NCBI GenBank assembly: GCA_031291325.1
Contig: JARLJG010000049.1
Coordinates: forward strand, 99,974-163,973
Direction of reading: 5' to 3'
DNA from: Burkholderiaceae bacterium
GTDB lineage: Bacteria > Pseudomonadota > Gammaproteobacteria > Burkholderiales > Burkholderiaceae_D
DNA length: 64,000 bases
Part shown: positions 44,801 to 52,504 of the stretch, piece after piece
Numbering within the stretch: position 1 is the stretch's first letter
Layout of the letters: every line of letters begins with the position of its first letter
Translations under genes and position numbers: made by a program
The notes under the pieces: model-generated
What the model saw: the letters and a program-made list of their open reading frames with translations, nothing else
What the model was told of the DNA's origin: nothing
Database searches by the model: none

Positions 44801-45869
44801 ATATGCGCCATTCTGGTACCGGCTGCTGGGCGCCAAGGTGGGGCGCGACGCTGAAATCTCGACCGCGTTGGGCGTGGTGCCCGACATGCTGACCCTGGGC
44901 GACGAGACCTTCATTGCCGACGCCGTGCTGCTGGGCGACGAGGAAATCGACGGCGGCTGGATGACCATGCAGCCGACCGTGGTGTCGCATCGCAGCTTCG
45001 TCGGCAACGGCGCGTATATCCCGGACGGCACCACACTGCCGGAAAACGTCTTGATCGGCGTGCATTCGCGCGCGCCGGACAACGCGCGCATGCGCAACGG
45101 CGACACCTGGCTCGGCACGCCGCCGATCAACCTGCCGGCGCGCGAACAGACCAGCGGCTACCCGGAATGGCTGACCTTCCGCCCGTCGCCGCTGCGCCGC
45201 CTGGGACGCGGCCTGGTCGAAGCCTTCCGTATTGCCGCGCCGCACGCGATCGTGATTGCGGTCGGTTATACGCTGGTGCTGGACTTGATGCCGGCAGCCG
45301 GCGCCGGTCGCTGGCTGGAAGTCATCTATTCGCTCAGCCTGGCCGGCTTCTGGTACGGCATCGGCACGTTTGCCTTTGTCGCGCTATTCAAATGGCTGCT
45401 GCTGGGACGCTACAAGAAGCGCGCGGTGCCGATGTGGACGCCGTTCGTCTGGCTGTCGGAAGGCGTCACCAATATGTACGAGGGGATCGCCGTGCCGAAT
45501 TTCATGCGCAATCTGCGCGGCACGCCGTGGCTGCCGCTGGCATTCAACCTGCTCGGCTGCCGCATCGGACGCGGGGTCTACCTGGACACCACGGATATCA
45601 CCGAATTCGATTGCGTCTCCATCGGCGAATACAGCGAATTGAATGCGCTGACCTGCCCGCAAACCCATTTGTTTGAAGACCGCATCATGAAAATCGACCA
45701 GGTGAAAATCGGCAAGCGGGTCTACATGGGGCCGCGCAGCTCGGTGCTGTATAGCGCCGAAGTCGGCGACGACGCCAAGCTGGGCGCATTGACGCTGGTG
45801 ATGAAGGGTGAAAACATTCCGGCGAAATCGGTGTGGAGCGGTGTCCCGGCGGCTCCGGTGCGGGCTTGA
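41844..45869 (+). CDS. Pls/PosA-family non-ribosomal peptide synthetase
   Basis: A 1341-residue single-module synthetase of the epsilon-polylysine synthetase type. In order: an adenylation domain (about 15-515; VIYTSGSTGKPKGI, FNTYGPTEATVSAS, YRTGDLARIG, GRADDQVKIRGFRVELGEIE, LPRLTSGKIDRKALK-like PRLTSGKIDRKAL), a carrier domain with Ser571 in DLGGHSFFA, then three repeats of two membrane helices followed by a hexapeptide left-handed-helix domain (about 640-830, 870-1090, 1130-1341). In characterised Pls the A-T part loads the amino acid and the membrane-bound tandem domains polymerise it into an isopeptide homopolymer. A-domain pocket residues I could align include Asp235 and Glu239 (GrsA numbering, FDMSFEEIW), the D-x-E pattern of several lysine/ornithine codes. 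No dedicated transporter, hydrolase or regulator is adjacent. Confidence 0.87.
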   Translation: MNLQHQALPEFAEILFGPKQPELLREETLADILEASAARAPEQIALIFGERQLSYRELNRQAGAVASQLMAAGVGPGKIVGLWLPRGIDLLIMQAGIAKAGAAWLPVAEDTPVERLAVCLEDANGVGIVSCAEFLPRLEGIGSTVWTAEALLANDGAATPPVLPLRSGSQPSDPAYVIYTSGSTGKPKGIVIGQGSICHFLRSENAVLGVQQSDRVYQGFSLAFDMSFEEIWISYLVGATLWIAPRELTADPEALPRALAHNGITVLHAVPTLLALFTEDVATLRIINLGGEACPESLVDRWARPGRQIFNTYGPTEATVSASLAELKPGQAVTIGRPLPNYGLLVIDPAVENGLKLLARGEVGELCITGPGLAAGYLGRPDLTAEKFLDNPWSTDSHDRRLYRTGDLARIGADGMVQCLGRADDQVKIRGFRVELGEIEAVLAQQAGVGTAAVILRPVDGFDQLVSFVVPESGAQASASAWRATLAERLPPYMVPSRFEILPSMPRLTSGKIDRKALKALPLSAAAQQSGESDIAETPAEQALFAALATLFPGQPIRRSDDFFSDLGGHSFFAARLASMLRADPRFAHITVRDIYQRRVIARIAEGLAEAQEQTLTSDTDWTPPSALRRWTCGVAQAVAIPALVTLRMVQWLAPFFTYHFLTGEPTDSIPLAIAASVAVFLLATLLEFAVAIGGKWLIAGRLKPGRYPLWGVTYYRWWLADRLVESAPAYLLSGSSLYVWWLRALGARVGKDATIGSMTLRCPDLLDIGNCVSIGNACNFENARVEHGELWLGKIVLGDDAYVGSYTVLEGNTMVQAWGHLEAQSALGDGVTVPIGRVWSGSPARDVGALDTSKRRQRPPVSKRRLVGEALYFMAGVLLIAVLFFMPVFPTFVLIDWFDEAEIMPWLLGDDISIQLLRYLILAFPASAVLVLCTALVSAGIRWSVLPRLKPGSWPVHSNTYCGKWLVSQIQESSLNVLHGIYATVYAPFWYRLLGAKVGRDAEISTALGVVPDMLTLGDETFIADAVLLGDEEIDGGWMTMQPTVVSHRSFVGNGAYIPDGTTLPENVLIGVHSRAPDNARMRNGDTWLGTPPINLPAREQTSGYPEWLTFRPSPLRRLGRGLVEAFRIAAPHAIVIAVGYTLVLDLMPAAGAGRWLEVIYSLSLAGFWYGIGTFAFVALFKWLLLGRYKKRAVPMWTPFVWLSEGVTNMYEGIAVPNFMRNLRGTPWLPLAFNLLGCRIGRGVYLDTTDITEFDCVSIGEYSELNALTCPQTHLFEDRIMKIDQVKIGKRVYMGPRSSVLYSAEVGDDAKLGALTLVMKGENIPAKSVWSGVPAAPVRA

Positions 45870-45908
45870 TTGCGCGCAAGCCCTTGCTATCCGATACTAC
45901 GTGCTTTG

Positions 45909-45938
45909 CTCCCCTCTCCCGCCTGCGGGCGAGGGGAG
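45909..45938. repeat. REP-like palindrome, copy 3
   Basis: CTCCCCTCTCCCGC / GCGGGCGAGGGGAG around CT, one mismatch; same orientation as copy 1. It lies 40 bases after the NRPS stop and 26 bases before the next gene. Confidence 0.75.
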
Positions 45939-45964
45939 AAAATCGGCGCCTAACATCGATTAAC

Positions 45965-46351
45965 ATGACGGATCAAGCGACTGAATCTGAAAACGCGGAG
46001 GCAGTAACGGAAAGCAATCCCTGCTTGTCCTGCGGCGCATGCTGCGCGCATTTTCGCGTGTCGTTTTATTTCGGCGAACTGGCGGGCGAAATGGGCGGCT
46101 GGGTGCCGGTCGAACTGACCAGCAAGGTCAACGATTTCCGTGCCGCGATGAAAGGGACCGAAGCCGGCCATGGCCGTTGCGTGGCCTTGCGCGGAGAACT
46201 CGGCAAAGGCGGCGTTTCCTGCTCGATCTACCAAAACCGCCCTACTCCCTGCCGCGAATTCGACGCCTGGTTGGCCGACGGCACGCCTAACCCCGATTGC
46301 CAGCGCTTGCGCGCGCAACTCGGGTTGGCGCCGTTGCCTGCGTTGGACTAG
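45965..46351 (+). CDS. YkgJ family cysteine-cluster protein
   Basis: A 128-residue protein with a zinc- or iron-sulfur-binding cysteine cluster: NPCLSCGACCAHFRV, GRCVAL, GVSCSIYQNRPTPCREFD and NPDCQRL. The Y-x-x-R-P-x-x-C-R-x-F motif is the family signature. YkgJ-like proteins are widespread and uncharacterised; a metal-centre or methyltransferase-related role has been suggested in the family description I recall, but not shown. It follows the NRPS after 95 bases that include a REP palindrome, so it is probably a separate unit. Confidence 0.85.
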   Translation: MTDQATESENAEAVTESNPCLSCGACCAHFRVSFYFGELAGEMGGWVPVELTSKVNDFRAAMKGTEAGHGRCVALRGELGKGGVSCSIYQNRPTPCREFDAWLADGTPNPDCQRLRAQLGLAPLPALD

Positions 46352-46408
46352 CCTTGACGCCCCGAATCGACGATTCGAGGCGCCTCGACCATATTCGCAA
46401 AACGCAAA

Positions 46409-46615
46409 TTACTTGGGTGCAGCAGCCGGTGCGGCTTGATCCATGTGATGGTGGTGATGATGGTGGTGGTGGTGATGGTGACGGTGATGATGATGCGGCG
46501 CAGGTTCGGCAGCGGGCGCTGGCGCCGGCGCGGCTGCCGGTGCATCGGCGGCAAAGGCACTCATTCCAACAGTGGCAAATACAACGGCAACGAACATGGA
46601 CAGTAAGCGTTTCAT
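46409..46615 (-). CDS. secreted poly-histidine peptide
   Basis: A 68-residue protein: signal peptide (KRLLSMFVAVVFATVGMSAF, cleavage after AFA), an Ala/Pro spacer (APAAAPAPAPAAEPAP) and a histidine run of 16 His in 17 residues, broken once by Arg, then MDQAAPAAAPK. The mature peptide would be about 45 residues and should bind Ni, Zn or Cu. AGGAAT lies before the ATG. Mixed use of CAT/CAC codons argues against a simple expansion artefact. No metal transporter is nearby. A periplasmic metal sink or a metallochaperone is possible; nothing in the sequence proves it. Confidence 0.72.
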   Translation of the reverse strand: MKRLLSMFVAVVFATVGMSAFAADAPAAAPAPAPAAEPAPHHHHRHHHHHHHHHHHHMDQAAPAAAPK

Positions 46616-46761
46616 GATTTATTCCTTTTTTGGATTCATGTGGGTGCAACTGGTCATTTAACGCGCCGCATGACCGGCTAGTTGACGAGGACGACCTATT
46701 TCTTTCGATTCTCGCAAACCGTCTTGGCAATGCTGGCTTGCCCAATACCAATTAATCGCCC

Positions 46762-47604
46762 CTAAGCGATCAAAGCAGCTACTTCTTCCTTCAGATTCAG
46801 GTATTCGGCTTCGAGAAAGCCCAGATGGGTCAGCACTTTTTCGCACACCGGCTCCCAGTGCGAATGTCCTCCCGATGGCAGATAGTCCTCGTTCAAGTGT
46901 TCTGCCAGGTAGGCGATGGCAATCAGCGTCAGGGCTTGCGGCGAGATTTCGTCGCTGGCGTCGAACACCGCAGGGTCGTGGTGGCGCAAAATGCCTTCAC
47001 AAATCGGCGGCGGCAAAAACCACGCTTTCGCGATCAAATAGCCCAGGGACGCATGGTTGACTGCGTGTTGCTCGTCCTCCACTTCGGTAATCGGACGGTC
47101 GATGACGTCGCCCGCCTTCTTGAGCGTTTGCACATAGGCGGGGTAACGCTGGATCAGGATGGGAATCGCAGCGTTGTGAAACAAGCCGAAGCTATACGCA
47201 TCGTCGCGCGGCCCGCGCGGCAGCGCCGCCGCAATATGGGCGGCTATACCGGCGGCTTTTTCGGCACTGTTCCAGAAATTCTCCAGCGCCTGCGTCTGGC
47301 CGACGAAACTATTGCGCAATACGATGCTGGTGACCAGGCGCTCGACGCTTTTCAAGCCCAACAGGCTGACCGCCTGCGTGACCGAGCCGATCTTCTTCTT
47401 GAGCCCGAAAAACGGCGAATTCACGGTTTTCAACACAGCAGCAGAAAGCCCGACATCGCCGCCGATCCAACGCGCAATCAGCTTGAGGTCGGGCATCTCC
47501 TTCTTCATCTCTTCGTTCAGGTTGATCAGCACCTGGGGCCGGGGTGGAATCGCAAAACCCTTGAGCGTATTATCTATCTCGGCTTGGGTCGGAAGCTTGG
47601 GCAT
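46762..47604 (-). CDS. HDOD domain protein
   Basis: A 280-residue signalling protein made of one HDOD domain, a phosphodiesterase-like helical fold without the catalytic His-Asp pair. Typical blocks: GFAIPPRPQVLINLNEEM, DLKLIARWIGGDVGLSAAVLKTVNSPFFGL (parts), SVTQAVSLLGLKSVERLVTSIVLR, FGLFHNAAIPILI. The ATG at 47604 is chosen because the conserved region starts within ten residues; the frame opens 45 codons further upstream without conservation. Function is presumably in signalling; no kinase is adjacent. Confidence 0.85.
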   Translation of the reverse strand: MPKLPTQAEIDNTLKGFAIPPRPQVLINLNEEMKKEMPDLKLIARWIGGDVGLSAAVLKTVNSPFFGLKKKIGSVTQAVSLLGLKSVERLVTSIVLRNSFVGQTQALENFWNSAEKAAGIAAHIAAALPRGPRDDAYSFGLFHNAAIPILIQRYPAYVQTLKKAGDVIDRPITEVEDEQHAVNHASLGYLIAKAWFLPPPICEGILRHHDPAVFDASDEISPQALTLIAIAYLAEHLNEDYLPSGGHSHWEPVCEKVLTHLGFLEAEYLNLKEEVAALIA

Positions 47605-47746
47605 GCAAAACTTTCGGGACGGTATTGATCGACTGTGAAACTCGATGTGCAAGAGGCGGAATTCGGAGACCTGCAAGGGCTGACTCCATTGTTCCAGAAT
47701 ATGCGTGCGGGAGCAATCGCGCCACCTATCAAATTGCAAGAATATC

Positions 47747-47770
47747 CGCTCTCCCGCCTGCGGGAGAGCG
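47747..47770. repeat. REP-like palindrome, copy 4
   Basis: A perfect 11-bp stem CGCTCTCCCGC / GCGGGAGAGCG around CT, 15 bases before the end of the methyltransferase gene on the other strand and 143 bases upstream of the HDOD start. It differs from the other copies in the outer stem. Confidence 0.7.
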
Positions 47771-47784
47771 CCACTGCAATTTTG

Positions 47785-48546
47785 CTAATGGAGCGGCGAT
47801 GCTTCAAACATCGCAACATCGATGCTGAAAGAACAATCCGCCTGCAGCCGCAAATAATCGCGCACTTCCTGCGGCGCGCCTTGCAACAGCCCGCGAATGA
47901 CCGCGACCCGCTCTTGCGGGGTCTTGATGCGCGTCACCCAGGCCTGGAATTCGAGCGGCAATTTCCATTGTTCGCCGGCATCGACCTGCAAGCCTGCTGC
48001 GGCCAGTTGGCGGGTCCATTCGGCCACCGAATAATTGCGCACATGCGACACGTCGCGCAACAATTCAATGCTTTGCAAATGCGTGTCCAGCAAGGGCGCT
48101 GTCGGCGCGACCACATCGATGACGATCACGCGCCCGTCGTCCTTCAATACGCGCCGCATTTCCGCCAACGCTTGCGGCAGACTGTTCCAGTGATGGGCGC
48201 TGAAACGGGTCAACACGTAGTCGAAGCTGCAATCGGGAAAAGGCAGCGCCTCGGCAATGCCCTGGCGCGTAGCGATGTTGCCAAGGCCGCGTTTGGCCGC
48301 CTCGGCGGCCACCACCGCCAGCATGTCGTCGGACAAGTCGCAGGCGGTTACCGCGTTGACTCCTGCTGCCACCGCGAAACTCACATGCCCGGCGCCGCAG
48401 CCCAGATCGAGCACCTCGGCGGATTTTCCTTGCACAATGCGGCTTAATTTGTCAAGGTCGGCGCCCTGCGCATGGGCAGTGCTGGTCAAATAGGCAGATG
48501 CCGCCGGGCCGAATTGTCGGTTCACTTGATCGTCATGAGATGTCAT
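47785..48546 (-). CDS. class I SAM-dependent methyltransferase
   Basis: A 253-residue UbiE-like methyltransferase: motif I EVLDLGCGAGHVSFA, the acidic loop VTACDLSDDML, motif II in CSFDYVLTRFSAHHW, and RVIVIDVVAPTAPLLDTHLQ. The substrate is unknown; menaquinone/ubiquinone methylation is unlikely because UbiE has a different N-terminus. GGAGGAAAC precedes the ATG at 48546. It diverges from an XRE regulator with 102 bases between, so that regulator may control it. Confidence 0.85.
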   Translation of the reverse strand: MTSHDDQVNRQFGPAASAYLTSTAHAQGADLDKLSRIVQGKSAEVLDLGCGAGHVSFAVAAGVNAVTACDLSDDMLAVVAAEAAKRGLGNIATRQGIAEALPFPDCSFDYVLTRFSAHHWNSLPQALAEMRRVLKDDGRVIVIDVVAPTAPLLDTHLQSIELLRDVSHVRNYSVAEWTRQLAAAGLQVDAGEQWKLPLEFQAWVTRIKTPQERVAVIRGLLQGAPQEVRDYLRLQADCSFSIDVAMFEASPLH

Positions 48547-48608
48547 GTTTCCTCCGTTGTAAAACCTCATCATAGTTTTTCGTTTATTCTGGTACAAGGC
48601 CATAACTT

Positions 48609-48618
48609 ATACTAGTAT
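48609..48618. promoter_or_regulatory. palindrome in methyltransferase/XRE promoter gap
   Basis: ATACTAGTAT is a perfect 10-bp dyad 31 bases before the XRE gene and overlaps a TATACT hexamer (48608-48613) that could be its -10 box. It is a candidate operator for the adjacent regulator. Confidence 0.35.
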
Positions 48619-48648
48619 CAACACCAATACGATCAAAATTGACTTCCG

Positions 48649-49425
48649 ATGTCTAATGCCAAATCGCCATTGCTGGGCGAATTCATCCGCGCCCGCCGCG
48701 AACGCTTGTCGACCACGCAAGTGGGCTTGCCGGATGGCTTGCGTCGCCGTGCCAAGGGCTTGCGCAGGGAAGAGGTCGCGTCGCTATGCGGCATCAGCCC
48801 GACCTGGCTGACCTGGATCGAACAAGGACGCGCGCTATCGGTGTCGCCTGCGACACTGGCCCGCATCGCCACCGTGTTGATGCTGAACCTGGCCGAGCGC
48901 GAATACATGTTCGACCTGGCCGGCGCACGCGACCCCGACGCGCCCGAGCATGAAAGCAGCCTGGCATTGAAAGAAACATTGACCCGCGCGGTCAATCAAA
49001 TCCCGTCGCCGGCCTACGTGCTGGATCAAGTGTGGGACGTGCTGATCTGGAACCGCGCCGCCGAGGAATTGTTTGTCGGCTGGTTGACGGACGGCGAGAT
49101 CCGCCACAATCTTCTGCATTACATGTTCCTATCCCCCGATGCACGACGGCTGGTAAGCGATTGGGACTTGCGCGCGCAACGCCTGGTCGCGGAATTCCGC
49201 GCCGACGCCAGTGCCGAACTGGAGGGGGAAGTCATCCATACCTTCGTCGACGACTTGCGCGCGCAAAGCGAGAGTTTCGAGATGCTGTGGCGGCAGCAAG
49301 ACGTGATGGAGCGCGAAGGCGGCGACCGCGCGTTCAACCATCCGCAATTCGGCGCGCTGATCTACCGGCAGTTGACGCTGCGGGTGACCAATTCGCCGGA
49401 ACTCAAGCTGGTCATGCTGTTGTAG
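48649..49425 (+). CDS. XRE/MmyB-type transcriptional regulator
   Basis: A 258-residue regulator. The N-terminal helix-turn-helix is LRREEVASLCGISPTWLTWIEQGR (parts), and the C-terminal region (residues about 100-258: PAYVLDQVWDVLIWNRAAEELFVGW, LLHYMFLSPDARRLV, VARFRADA-like LVAEFRADASAEL) is the MmyB-like ligand-binding domain, which I recall as fatty-acid-binding in one structure. Divergent from the methyltransferase gene. Effector unknown. Confidence 0.88.
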   Translation: MSNAKSPLLGEFIRARRERLSTTQVGLPDGLRRRAKGLRREEVASLCGISPTWLTWIEQGRALSVSPATLARIATVLMLNLAEREYMFDLAGARDPDAPEHESSLALKETLTRAVNQIPSPAYVLDQVWDVLIWNRAAEELFVGWLTDGEIRHNLLHYMFLSPDARRLVSDWDLRAQRLVAEFRADASAELEGEVIHTFVDDLRAQSESFEMLWRQQDVMEREGGDRAFNHPQFGALIYRQLTLRVTNSPELKLVMLL

Positions 49426-49573
49426 GCTTGCCCGCATTTTGTCGCATTGCAACATGTAAATTCCTGCATGCCGGCACAAGAACGAATTACTTTGAACGTC
49501 GAAATAGCTTAGAGTATTGCAGAATTCGAAGCGCAACAGCATTTTTGCTTGCCAACAAAAACGAGGAGATGCC

Positions 49574-50797
49574 ATGAGTTGGACCCCGGAACAAAGAAAC
49601 GTCACGATCGCCGCCTATTTGGGATGGACGCTCGATGCGTTCGATTTTTTCCTGATGGTGTTTGTGTTCAAAGACATTGCCAAGGAATTCCATGTGGGAA
49701 TTCCCGATGTCGCCGTCGCCGTCGTGCTGACGCTGGCAATGCGCCCGGTCGGCGCATTGATCTTCGGTCGTCTGGCCGATAAATTCGGGCGCAAGCCGAC
49801 CATGATGGGCAATATCCTGCTGTACTCGGTTCTTGAAATGGCCTCCGGCTTTGCGCCGTCTCTGTGGTCGCTGCTGGTGTTGCGCGCATTGTTCGGCATT
49901 GCGATGGGCGGCGAATGGGGCGTGGGATCGGCGCTGACGATGGAAACCATTCCGGCGAAATCGCGCGGATTCGTTTCCGGCCTGCTGCAAGCCGGCTATC
50001 CGAGCGGTTATCTGCTGGCCTCGGTCGTGTTCGGCTTGTTTTACGAGCAAATCGGCTGGCGCGGCATGTTCATGGTGGGCGTATTGCCGGCACTGCTGGT
50101 GCTGTATATCCGACGCAACGTGAAAGAATCTCCTGCATGGGAAACCATGTCAAAGACCAAGAAGCGACGCGTCGGCTTGGTGAAAACCTTGATTGCGAAT
50201 TGGCAATTGTCGCTCTATTCGATCATCTTGATGACGGCCTTCAACTTCTTCAGTCACGGCACCCAGGACGTCTACCCGACCTTCCTGCGCGAACAGCATC
50301 ACTTCGATCCGCACACGGTTTCCCTGATCGTCATTACCTTGAATATCGGCGCCATCGTCGGTGGCCTCTCTTTCGGCAGCATTTCCGAAAAAATCGGCCG
50401 CCGCAAGGCGATTTTTTATGCGGCGCTGATCGCGCTGCCGGTGTTGCCGCTATGGGCGTTTTCGGTCGACCCGATGATGCTTGCCGCCGGCGCATTCCTG
50501 ATGCAAATTTCCGTGCAAGGCGCATGGGGCGTGATTCCGGTTCATTTGAACGAAATATCGCCGGACGAAGTGCGCGCGACCTTTCCGGGCTTGGTTTATC
50601 AACTCGGCAATTTGCTGGCGTCGGTGAACCTGTATCTGCAAACCCGGATTGCCGAAGCCAACGATAAAAATTACAGCCTGGCGCTGGTGCTGGTGGCGGG
50701 AACCACGGCGGTGGTGATCGCCGCCCTCATCATGTTCAGCCGCGAACGGCGCGGCATCGATATGGTCGAGTCGGCCAAGGAAGCGGTCGGCGCCTAG
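49574..50797 (+). CDS. MFS transporter, metabolite/H+ symporter type
   Basis: A 407-residue major-facilitator protein with twelve predicted membrane helices. The N-terminus (ERNVTIAAYLGW-like QRNVTIAAYLGWTLDAFDFFL) and the motif A copy GRLADKFGRKPTMM, plus a second half GSISEKIGRRKAI, are of the aromatic-acid/sialic-acid symporter groups. A GAGGAG ribosome site precedes the ATG at 49574. No catabolic genes are near, so the substrate is undetermined. The XRE gene precedes it by 148 bases, in the same direction. Confidence 0.87.
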   Translation: MSWTPEQRNVTIAAYLGWTLDAFDFFLMVFVFKDIAKEFHVGIPDVAVAVVLTLAMRPVGALIFGRLADKFGRKPTMMGNILLYSVLEMASGFAPSLWSLLVLRALFGIAMGGEWGVGSALTMETIPAKSRGFVSGLLQAGYPSGYLLASVVFGLFYEQIGWRGMFMVGVLPALLVLYIRRNVKESPAWETMSKTKKRRVGLVKTLIANWQLSLYSIILMTAFNFFSHGTQDVYPTFLREQHHFDPHTVSLIVITLNIGAIVGGLSFGSISEKIGRRKAIFYAALIALPVLPLWAFSVDPMMLAAGAFLMQISVQGAWGVIPVHLNEISPDEVRATFPGLVYQLGNLLASVNLYLQTRIAEANDKNYSLALVLVAGTTAVVIAALIMFSRERRGIDMVESAKEAVGA

Positions 50798-50808
50798 ATT
50801 GCGGGAGG

Positions 50809-51189
50809 CTACGATGCCGAAACGGCAGCCGTGGCCCCTTCCATCAGAAATTCGCCGAAATCCTGCTCGCTATAGTGGCTCCTGTAAGCCGGGCGTTCGT
50901 ATTCCGGCTTGCGCGCAAATTTGGCGCTGCGCGCATGCTTGGCCGACTTGACCCGCGTCGCCTGCAACGCGCGCGGGCATTTGTCGCCGATCGACCCCAC
51001 GCGCTGCCCGTGCGTATCGTACAGCACGCCTTCGGCATACCAGCCGATATGGTTGCCGTTCCAGCCGTATACACGGTCGCCGAAGAAGTAGGCAACCGCA
51101 TGCCCGTTCCAGAAATAAACGATGCGTTCGCCATCCACCTCGATATAGGCCACGGGCTGGCCTTTTCCATCATATAGCACGTCATCCAT
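50809..51189 (-). CDS. 4-fold beta-flower domain protein
   Basis: A 126-residue protein whose first 75 residues are four repeats of a short beta motif: LYDGKGQPVAYIE, VYFWNGHAVAYFFGD, VYGWNGNHIGWYAEG, LYDTHGQRVGSIGD. This is the pattern of the family I know as 4-fold beta flower. The remainder is basic (RVKSAKHARSAKFARKPEYE) and low in structure. Function unknown; no signal peptide. Confidence 0.7.
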   Translation of the reverse strand: MDDVLYDGKGQPVAYIEVDGERIVYFWNGHAVAYFFGDRVYGWNGNHIGWYAEGVLYDTHGQRVGSIGDKCPRALQATRVKSAKHARSAKFARKPEYERPAYRSHYSEQDFGEFLMEGATAAVSAS

Positions 51190-51369
51190 CGATAGGCTCC
51201 TTTGCGAAATCGCAATACATTGCAGCGCAATATATTGCCATACCTAGCCGAAACGACTACAGTAAAGAACGCAGTAAAAATATTCGTGTCGAATATGCAT
51301 ACTGAATATATTGGATACTCGCCGACAGCACAAGCTGTCGATCATCGCAACCCGCCGCCTTCCCCTATC

Positions 51370-52482
51370 ATGACCCCGATACAGCTTTTCGACCCCGCTT
51401 CCAGCACCTACACCTATATCCTGTTCGATGAATTGTCGCGCGAGGCGGTCATCATCGATCCGGTCGACGAGCAGGTCGAGCGCGACCTCGACGCGCTGCG
51501 CAAATACGGCTTGAAGCTGATCTGGACCGTCGAAACCCACGCGCACGCCGATCACATCACCAGTGCCGGGCAATTGGCCGAACATGCGGGCGCCAAGACT
51601 GCCGCTCCCGCCGGCTGCGCAATCGGCACGGCGTCGGTGCAATTGAAGGACGGCGATATTTTACGATTCGGCAATGAGACACTCAAGGCGATGCACACGC
51701 CCGGACACACAGCCGGCAGCACCTGCTACCTGTGGCGCAACCATGTTTTCACCGGCGATACCTTGCTGATCAACGGTTGCGGACGCACCGATTTTCAGTC
51801 CGGCAGCGCCGAAGAGTTGTACCGCAGCCTGACCGAGATCTTGTTCGCATTGCCGGACGACACCACGGTCTGGCCCGGTCATGACTATCGCGGACGCAGC
51901 CATAGCACGATAGGCAGCGAAAAACGCAGCAACGAGCGCGTGGCCGGCAAGACCCTGGCGGAATTTGTCGCCATCATGCATACACTCAACCTGCCGCTGC
52001 CCAAGCGCATAGCCGAAGCGGTGCCGGCCAACCTGAGCGGCGGCTTGCGGCACGATGCCGGCGGTGGCGCGCTGGCCGAAGCGCGTCCGGCCAGCGGCTA
52101 CGCCGGCGACGTGGCGGCGCAACTGGCCTACAACTGGTGGCAGGCAGGCGACGCGGTGCTGGTCGACGTGCGCACCGATGCCGAGCGCGAATGGGTCGGC
52201 TTCGTGCCGGGCGCGGTGGCGCTGGCGTGGAAGCAATGGCCGGGCATGGCAATGAACGCCGACTTCGATCAAGGACTGAAAGCCGCCGTGCCCGCCGGCA
52301 AAAAAGTGCTGCTGCTATGCCGTAGCGGCGTGCGCTCCATCGCTGCCGCCAAACGGGCGACCGAACTGGGGCTGGAAGCCTACAATATCCTCGAAGGCTT
52401 CGAGGGCGACCCCGACAAAGAGGCGCACCGTGGACGGGTCGGCGGCTGGCGCTTCCACGGCTTGCCGTGGCGTCAAGGCTGA
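51370..52482 (+). CDS. persulfide dioxygenase-rhodanese fusion (PRF type)
   Basis: A 370-residue bifunctional sulfur enzyme. The N-terminal 240 residues are a metallo-beta-lactamase fold of the ETHE1 type (THAHADH at residues 55-61; AMHTPGHTAGS; FTGDTLLINGCGRTDFQ; WPGHDYRG), which oxidises glutathione persulfide to sulfite. The C-terminal 110 residues are a rhodanese with active Cys317 in LLLCRSGVRSIAAAK. Natural PDO-rhodanese fusions are known from Burkholderia. The frame is open upstream to 51202, but the MTPIQLFDPASSTYTYILFD opening is the conserved start. No sulfide quinone reductase is adjacent. Confidence 0.9.
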   Translation: MTPIQLFDPASSTYTYILFDELSREAVIIDPVDEQVERDLDALRKYGLKLIWTVETHAHADHITSAGQLAEHAGAKTAAPAGCAIGTASVQLKDGDILRFGNETLKAMHTPGHTAGSTCYLWRNHVFTGDTLLINGCGRTDFQSGSAEELYRSLTEILFALPDDTTVWPGHDYRGRSHSTIGSEKRSNERVAGKTLAEFVAIMHTLNLPLPKRIAEAVPANLSGGLRHDAGGGALAEARPASGYAGDVAAQLAYNWWQAGDAVLVDVRTDAEREWVGFVPGAVALAWKQWPGMAMNADFDQGLKAAVPAGKKVLLLCRSGVRSIAAAKRATELGLEAYNILEGFEGDPDKEAHRGRVGGWRFHGLPWRQG

Positions 52483-52504
52483 ACGCGCAGAGCCGGCGCG
52501 ACGC

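Noticed and set aside
42465..45245. Antisense frame of over 900 codons opposite the NRPS
   Set aside because: Same codon-bias shadow; sense strand has complete conserved motifs.
41844..45869. NRPS as part of a multi-gene biosynthetic cluster
   Set aside because: Flanking genes (EAL-HDOD upstream, YkgJ downstream, both with clear gaps or different strand) are not biosynthetic partners.
46438..46490. CAT/CAC-rich stretch as a microsatellite or CRISPR-like repeat
   Set aside because: It encodes the His run of the secreted peptide; there are no spacers and the codons alternate.
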